The notes beneath the pieces were generated by a model. The model was given only the letters and a program-made list of their open reading frames with translations, did not search any database and was not told where the DNA came from. A stretch of DNA of 64,000 bases from a bacterium M00.F.Ca.ET.205.01.1.1 (GTDB taxonomy: Bacteria > Pseudomonadota > Alphaproteobacteria > Rhizobiales > Rhizobiaceae), in NCBI GenBank assembly GCA_004791255.1, contig SRUQ01000001.1:792888-856887 (forward strand), in the 5' to 3' direction. Shown here piece after piece: positions 60,248 to 64,000 of the stretch. The position numbers were made by a program, and so were the translations under genes. The number at the start of each line of letters is the position of its first letter. Positions within the stretch are counted from its first letter, which is position 1.

Positions 60248-61476
60248 ATGCTTATCATCGGACTGGATATTCACCGCGCCTTCGCCGAAGCAGTGGCATG
60301 GGAGGAGGGCAGGCTCAGGCGACTCGGCCGCGTCGACATGCGGCGCGATCTGCTGGCGGCGTTCGCCGCGAAGCTGTCGCCGAACGATGTCGGGGTGATC
60401 GAGGCCACCGGCAGCGCGACGTCCGCTGCAGCTGTGATTGCGCCGCATGTGAAGAAGGTGGGGATCGCCAAGCCGAAACAGGTGTTTATCGTTGCCTATG
60501 CCAAGATCAAAACGACGATCGACGCCGACGTTCTTGCGCAGCTCTATGCCAGCGGCTTCTTGCCAGAAGTCTGGATTGCGGACGAGCCGACGCAGGCTCT
60601 GCGTCGACAGGTGACACGGCGCAATCAGATTGTCCGACAGAGATCTCGATTGAAGAGCGTCATCCAGTCGATCCTTCATAGCCACCTGATCCGTCCTGCC
60701 CGCATGCCGACCTGTGCGGCGCCAAGGGTCGGACCTGGTAATCGAGCAGGTCGTACCGCAGGACGAGCGCCTCGCGATCGATGGGCATCTGCGCGAGTTC
60801 GACCGATTGGGCGAAGACCTCCAGGTCATCGAACGCGATCTTGTCCGCTCGGCTCTCGAGGATGAAGGCGTGAAGCGGCTGATGACCATTCCCGGCGTCG
60901 ACATCACCGTCGCGCTGGCGATGAAGGGCGGCGATCGGCGACGTGTCGCGCTTCGACGATCCGCAGAAGCTCGTGACCTATCTCGGGTTGAACCCAAGCG
61001 TCCAGCAGTCCGGCCAGGTCCGGCCTACCATGGGCGGATCACCAAGCAGGGCCGTGGTCATGCGCGCGGCATGCTCGTCGAGGCGGCCTGGGCGGCCGCT
61101 CGTGCTCCCGGACCGTTGCGAGCCTTCTCCCTGCGGCGTGCGAGCCCGGCGCGGACAGCATGTCGCGGCCGTGGCAACCGCACGCAAACTCTCTGTCGTG
61201 ATCTGTCATCTGTTGAGAAGGGCGAGAGTTACGCGTAGGCTCGACCCTCCCTGCATGCCAAGAAGCTTGCGCGATGTGGAACTCAAGGCCGGGAGCAAGG
61301 CTGTGCGCGGCCAAAAGGGAGCGCACGCCTACAACATAAAGAGCCACCGGGAAGAAGAGCGCCGCTGGGTGGAGCAGGCCGAGGGCGCCTATGCACGCCT
61401 CGTCGCCGGTTGGAACCCACGAGGTCCGAAGAGGGTAGGCACGGATGCCGCAAACCGGGCGCCCAGCTTGGCATAA
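60248..61476 (+). pseudogene. IS110/IS116/IS902-type transposase, multiply frameshifted
   Basis: The ATG at 60248 has a strong SD (AAGGAGGAACGGGC). The N-terminal DEDD domain reads LIIGLDIHRAFAEAVAWEEG, GVIEATGSATSAAAV, KTTIDADVLAQLYASGFLPE, VTRRNQIVRQRSRLKSVIQS. After about 60710 the frame changes (VIEQVVPQDERLAIDGHLRE, RLMTIPGVDITVALAMKGGD) and changes again (FDDPQKLVTYLGLNPSVQQS; GRITKQGRGHARGMLVEAAW; VATARKLSVVICHLL). At least three frameshifts, so the element is dead. The insertion sits between the nodD locus and the second nodFE copy. 61477-61690 holds no other recognisable gene. Confidence 0.85.
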
Positions 61477-61694
61477 GGGCTACGTGGCCTCAGGAAGCGT
61501 CGTCGCCAATGCAGACCATGGACGAATTCCCAGCCGATGCCGAGATGCCGGTCGACCGTGCCTGTCGCCGTCCGGTGATGCGATGCCCCCGAGCGGATGA
61601 GTTCGCCCCGGATGCTCCCGGTCACGACGCACGGGTTCGGGTTCCAAGGCGCTCAGTTTTGTTCGCGCCCAATCGGTGTAGGACGCGGCAGAAA

Positions 61695-62024
61695 ATACGA
61701 GCGTGACGAAATCGGGAAGAATGATCCTGAAGCGGCGATTCGGTAGAGCCGGGTCAAACTATCCGACGAAATAAACGAGCACTGGATGGGCGGGAGAGCG
61801 TCGCGAACTGGAGGGCAAGAGCTCCCGGACGCAGCGTTAAGTTTGAATACCTCCGCGGACATGGTCGCGAGCTTATCGCGCAAATAATCGAGCAGCCGAG
61901 CGCCGGCCGCACTCATGACCGGCTGGGCTCGGTTAATCCTGCATGCCGCGCCCATGAGGTTGCGCTCTGTCGGGAGTGCGTCGAGCACAACGACGAGATG
62001 TAGTTCACGATCTTTGAAACGCGT
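61695..62024 (-). pseudogene. nodD 5' relic (copy B)
   Basis: About the first 105 codons of a nodD gene in the minus direction, worn by point changes and small indels. Recognisable: RFKDRELHLVVVLDALPTER, NLMGAACRINRAQPVMSAAG, LLDYLRDKLATM, VRDALPPIQCSFISSD. The start codon is changed to ACG (62022-62024). It is longer than the copy A relic, which is cut at the left border of the duplicated segment, so copy B appears the more original of the two. Confidence 0.85.
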
Positions 62025-62031
62025 GGTCAAC

Positions 62032-62080
62032 TATCCAAAGTGTGGATGCCTTTCATCGAAACAAACGATTTCATCAATGT
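62032..62080 (+). promoter_or_regulatory. nod box upstream of nodFE copy B
   Basis: TATCCAAAGTGTGGATGCCT then TTCATCGAAACAAACGATTT and CATCAATG: same as the copy A box but for one base near the left edge. It should respond to NodD and drive nodF-nodE copy B, 377 bases on. Confidence 0.9.
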
Positions 62081-62182
62081 TCTGGAATCCTGCATGGGCA
62101 GAAGCACCTGACGCACACCGATGCCCCCACTGCCTCATGGCGTGGCGAGCGTCTTAAGAAACCGCCCGAAAGGAGATTTTTC

Positions 62183-62317
62183 ATGCGCTCTACCGGGCAG
62201 TGGAGTGCTGGGAAAGGGAGTTGCAACTGACCGGGTCCGACTTCTTCCGAGCCTATGGACAGACTGGGAGACGCGCACGGTGTAGCGGCTCACATCGTCA
62301 TACTGCACCTACGCCAC
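62183..62317 (+). pseudogene. nodA 5' relic (copy B)
   Basis: Same as in copy A, with a single base change seen (GCC for GTC in FFR-A-YG). The ATG and ribosome site are kept, but the four-base deletion after codon seven breaks the frame. Translation could still start here and end soon. Confidence 0.8.
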
Positions 62318-62456
62318 ACACCGGCCGGACCTGATCCGGCTTTATGAGCATTGGGCTTTGTCAGTTGCCCAAGCGTGATGGCTTTCGCGACGCGGCGCGC
62401 CTCAGGAACTGAGCCGCGTCCAGGTCGAAACGCGGGAAAGAAAGACAGGAAACAGA

Positions 62457-62738
62457 ATGGCCGATCAATTCGCAACGGACGTCATTGCCCTGATCAAGAA
62501 ACGCGCCGAGTCGGAGAGCGGTGAGGGAATGCCTACGTCATTCGTCGGCGAGATAACAATCGCCACGGAACTGGACGCGCTCGGGTTTGATTCGCTGGGT
62601 TTGGCGGACGTCCTCTGGGATGTGGAGCAGGCCTACGGCATCAAGATCGACATGAACACGGCCGATGCCTGGTCCAATCTCAAGAATGTCGGCGACGTCG
62701 TGGAAGCCGTCCGCGGCTTGCTTGCGAAGGAGGCTTGA
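62457..62738 (+). CDS. nodF: Nod-factor acyl carrier protein NodF (copy B)
   Basis: Identical to copy A apart from Thr instead of Ala at residue 27, away from the phosphopantetheine serine (Ser46 in [12 protein letters not shown]). Same ribosome site and same one-base junction with nodE. 93 residues. Both copies look functional, so NodF dose may be doubled. The segment between its nod box and the gene is 52 bases longer than in copy A. Confidence 0.97.
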   Translation: MADQFATDVIALIKKRAESESGEGMPTSFVGEITIATELDALGFDSLGLADVLWDVEQAYGIKIDMNTADAWSNLKNVGDVVEAVRGLLAKEA

Positions 62739-63947
62739 ATGGACAGGCGCGTCGTTATCACCGGAGTGGGCGGCCTGTGCGGACTGGGCACCGACGCCGC
62801 CTCTATGTGGAAAGAGATGCGCGAAGGCCGCTCCGCCATCGGCCCGATCGCCAATTCCGAGCTTCATGACCTGGAGGGCATGACCGGCGCTGAGATCAAG
62901 GCGCTGCCCCAGCACGACATCAATCGCAAGCAGTTCGTCTCCATGGCCCGCTTCAGCTTGCTCGCCGTGCTTGCAGCGCGCGAAGCCATGCGGCAGGCCG
63001 GACTTTCCTGCGACGAGGGGAATGCCCATCGCTTCGGCGCGACAGTGGGCGTCGGCGGCTTGGGCTGGGATGTGATGGAGGAAACTTACCGGGCCCTCCT
63101 TTTGGACGGCGCGAGGCGAGTTGGCATCCTCGCTGTACCCAAAACGATGCCAAGCGCCGCCGCCGGCCAGGTGAGCTTGAGCCTCGGCTTGCGCGGGCCG
63201 GTCTTCGGGGTGACCTCCGCATGTGCCTCGGCCAACCATGCGATCGCCTCGGCGGTGGACCAGATCAAGCTGGGCCGGGCCGACGTAATGGTTTCCGGAG
63301 GCAGCGACGCACCCTTCGCATGGGGCGTGCTGAAAGCATGGGAAGCAATGCGCGTGCTTTCACCCGATACCTGCCGGCCCTTCTCCGCCGATAGGAAGGG
63401 CCTGGTGCTGGGCGAGGGTGCGGGCATGGCCGTGCTGGAAAGCTACGAGCATGCCACGAGGCGTGGTGCCACAATTCTTGCCGAGATCGCCGGCGTCGGC
63501 CTTTCCGCCGATGCCTTCCACATTGCCGCGCCATCTGTCGAGGGGCCAGCGTCGGCGATGCGCGCCTGCCTTGCCGATGCCGGGCTGAATGCCGAGGACG
63601 TCGACTACCTCAACGCGCACGGCACCGGTACCAAAAGCAATGATCAGACTGAAACGGCGGCGATCAAGCGTGTGTTTGGAAACCACGCTTATTCGATGTC
63701 CATCTCTTCCACCAAGTCCACGCACGCGCATTGCCTCGGCGCAGCGAGCGCGCTTGAAATGATCGCCTGCGTGATGGCAATCCAAGAGGACGTCGTGCCG
63801 CCGACCGCCAACTATCGCGAGCCAGATCCCGCTTGCGACCTCGACATCACACCCAATGTGCCGCGCGAGCGCAAGGTGCGCGTCGCCATGAGCAACGCCT
63901 TCGCCATGGGCGGTACGAACGCAGTTCTGGCATTCAGGCAGGTGTAG
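62739..63947 (+). CDS. nodE: Nod-factor beta-ketoacyl synthase NodE (copy B)
   Basis: Identical to copy A apart from Ser instead of Leu in [13 protein letters not shown], a position next to the second catalytic histidine region. Cys162 ([10 protein letters not shown]), [10 protein letters not shown] and [11 protein letters not shown] are all present. 402 residues and complete, ending 53 bases from the window edge. Like copy A it should act with NodF in making the special acyl chain. Confidence 0.97.
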   Translation: MDRRVVITGVGGLCGLGTDAASMWKEMREGRSAIGPIANSELHDLEGMTGAEIKALPQHDINRKQFVSMARFSLLAVLAAREAMRQAGLSCDEGNAHRFGATVGVGGLGWDVMEETYRALLLDGARRVGILAVPKTMPSAAAGQVSLSLGLRGPVFGVTSACASANHAIASAVDQIKLGRADVMVSGGSDAPFAWGVLKAWEAMRVLSPDTCRPFSADRKGLVLGEGAGMAVLESYEHATRRGATILAEIAGVGLSADAFHIAAPSVEGPASAMRACLADAGLNAEDVDYLNAHGTGTKSNDQTETAAIKRVFGNHAYSMSISSTKSTHAHCLGAASALEMIACVMAIQEDVVPPTANYREPDPACDLDITPNVPRERKVRVAMSNAFAMGGTNAVLAFRQV

Positions 63948-64000
63948 AAGCCATGCAAGACGCCTCATTTGAGGTCACCTGTCGTATCTAGCTGCTTGAG

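Larger units (their letters stand above)
61902..63998. repeat. Duplicated nodFE segment, copy B
   Basis: Second, nearly identical copy of 46163-48207, in direct orientation about 15.7 kb away. It carries 52 bases just before the nodA relic that copy A lacks. Between the two copies lie nodABCIJ, nodH, dctA and nodD. The shared sequence ends two bases before the window edge, so the true right border may lie here by chance or by recombination. Confidence 0.9.

Overview
The window looks like part of a symbiosis island of a Mesorhizobium-type rhizobium (GC-rich alphaproteobacterium). The signs are a complete set of Nod-factor genes (nodABC, nodIJ, nodH, two nodFE copies, nodD) behind recognisable nod boxes, together with thiCOSGED, dctA and gltD, and many worn transposase and gene fragments. 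Assignments rest on motif and family recognition by eye; no database search was run.

Layout. 0-9 kb: the tail of a large protein with a polymerase-like DxDGD motif (runs off the left edge), a GGDEF/EAL c-di-GMP protein, IS110 and IS256 relics, a truncated histidine kinase, an Hsp20 gene and a frameshifted DUF982 gene. 9.3-14.7 kb: a compact thiamine operon thiC-thiO-thiS-thiG-thiE-thiD (minus strand) under a TPP riboswitch. 14.7-18 kb: mostly decayed DNA with an scpB pseudogene.

18-37 kb is a defence-like island: a DUF433/DUF5615 toxin-antitoxin pair; a minus-strand operon of a DUF4011-helicase-Vsr-DUF3320 giant protein (Hhe-like) with an SbcD-like nuclease and SbcC-like ATPase; a divergent RloC/PrrC-like ATPase with a CxxC hook; a truncated restriction endonuclease; and a tight three-gene operon (calcineurin-like phosphoesterase, ORC/CDC6-like P-loop ATPase, two-domain unknown protein) that I cannot match to a named system and regard as the best candidate for something undescribed.

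37-46 kb: a methyltransferase, stand-alone gltD, a TauD-type dioxygenase fused to a cysK relic, and fragments of M16 peptidase, sugar-binding protein and multicopper oxidase genes.

46-64 kb is the nodulation cluster. Order: nod box-(nodA relic)-nodF-nodE; nod box-nodA-nodB-nodC-nodI-nodJ-nodH; dctA with a sigma-54 promoter; a LacI regulator and a TIM-barrel isomerase; nodD with its divergent nod box; an IS110 relic; and a second nearly identical nodD relic-nod box-nodA relic-nodF-nodE segment. The gene set predicts a sulfated lipochitooligosaccharide with a specialised (probably alpha,beta-unsaturated) acyl chain. Each nodFE unit sits between a nodD relic and a nodA relic, which suggests it arose from a duplicated nodD-nod box-nodA promoter region.
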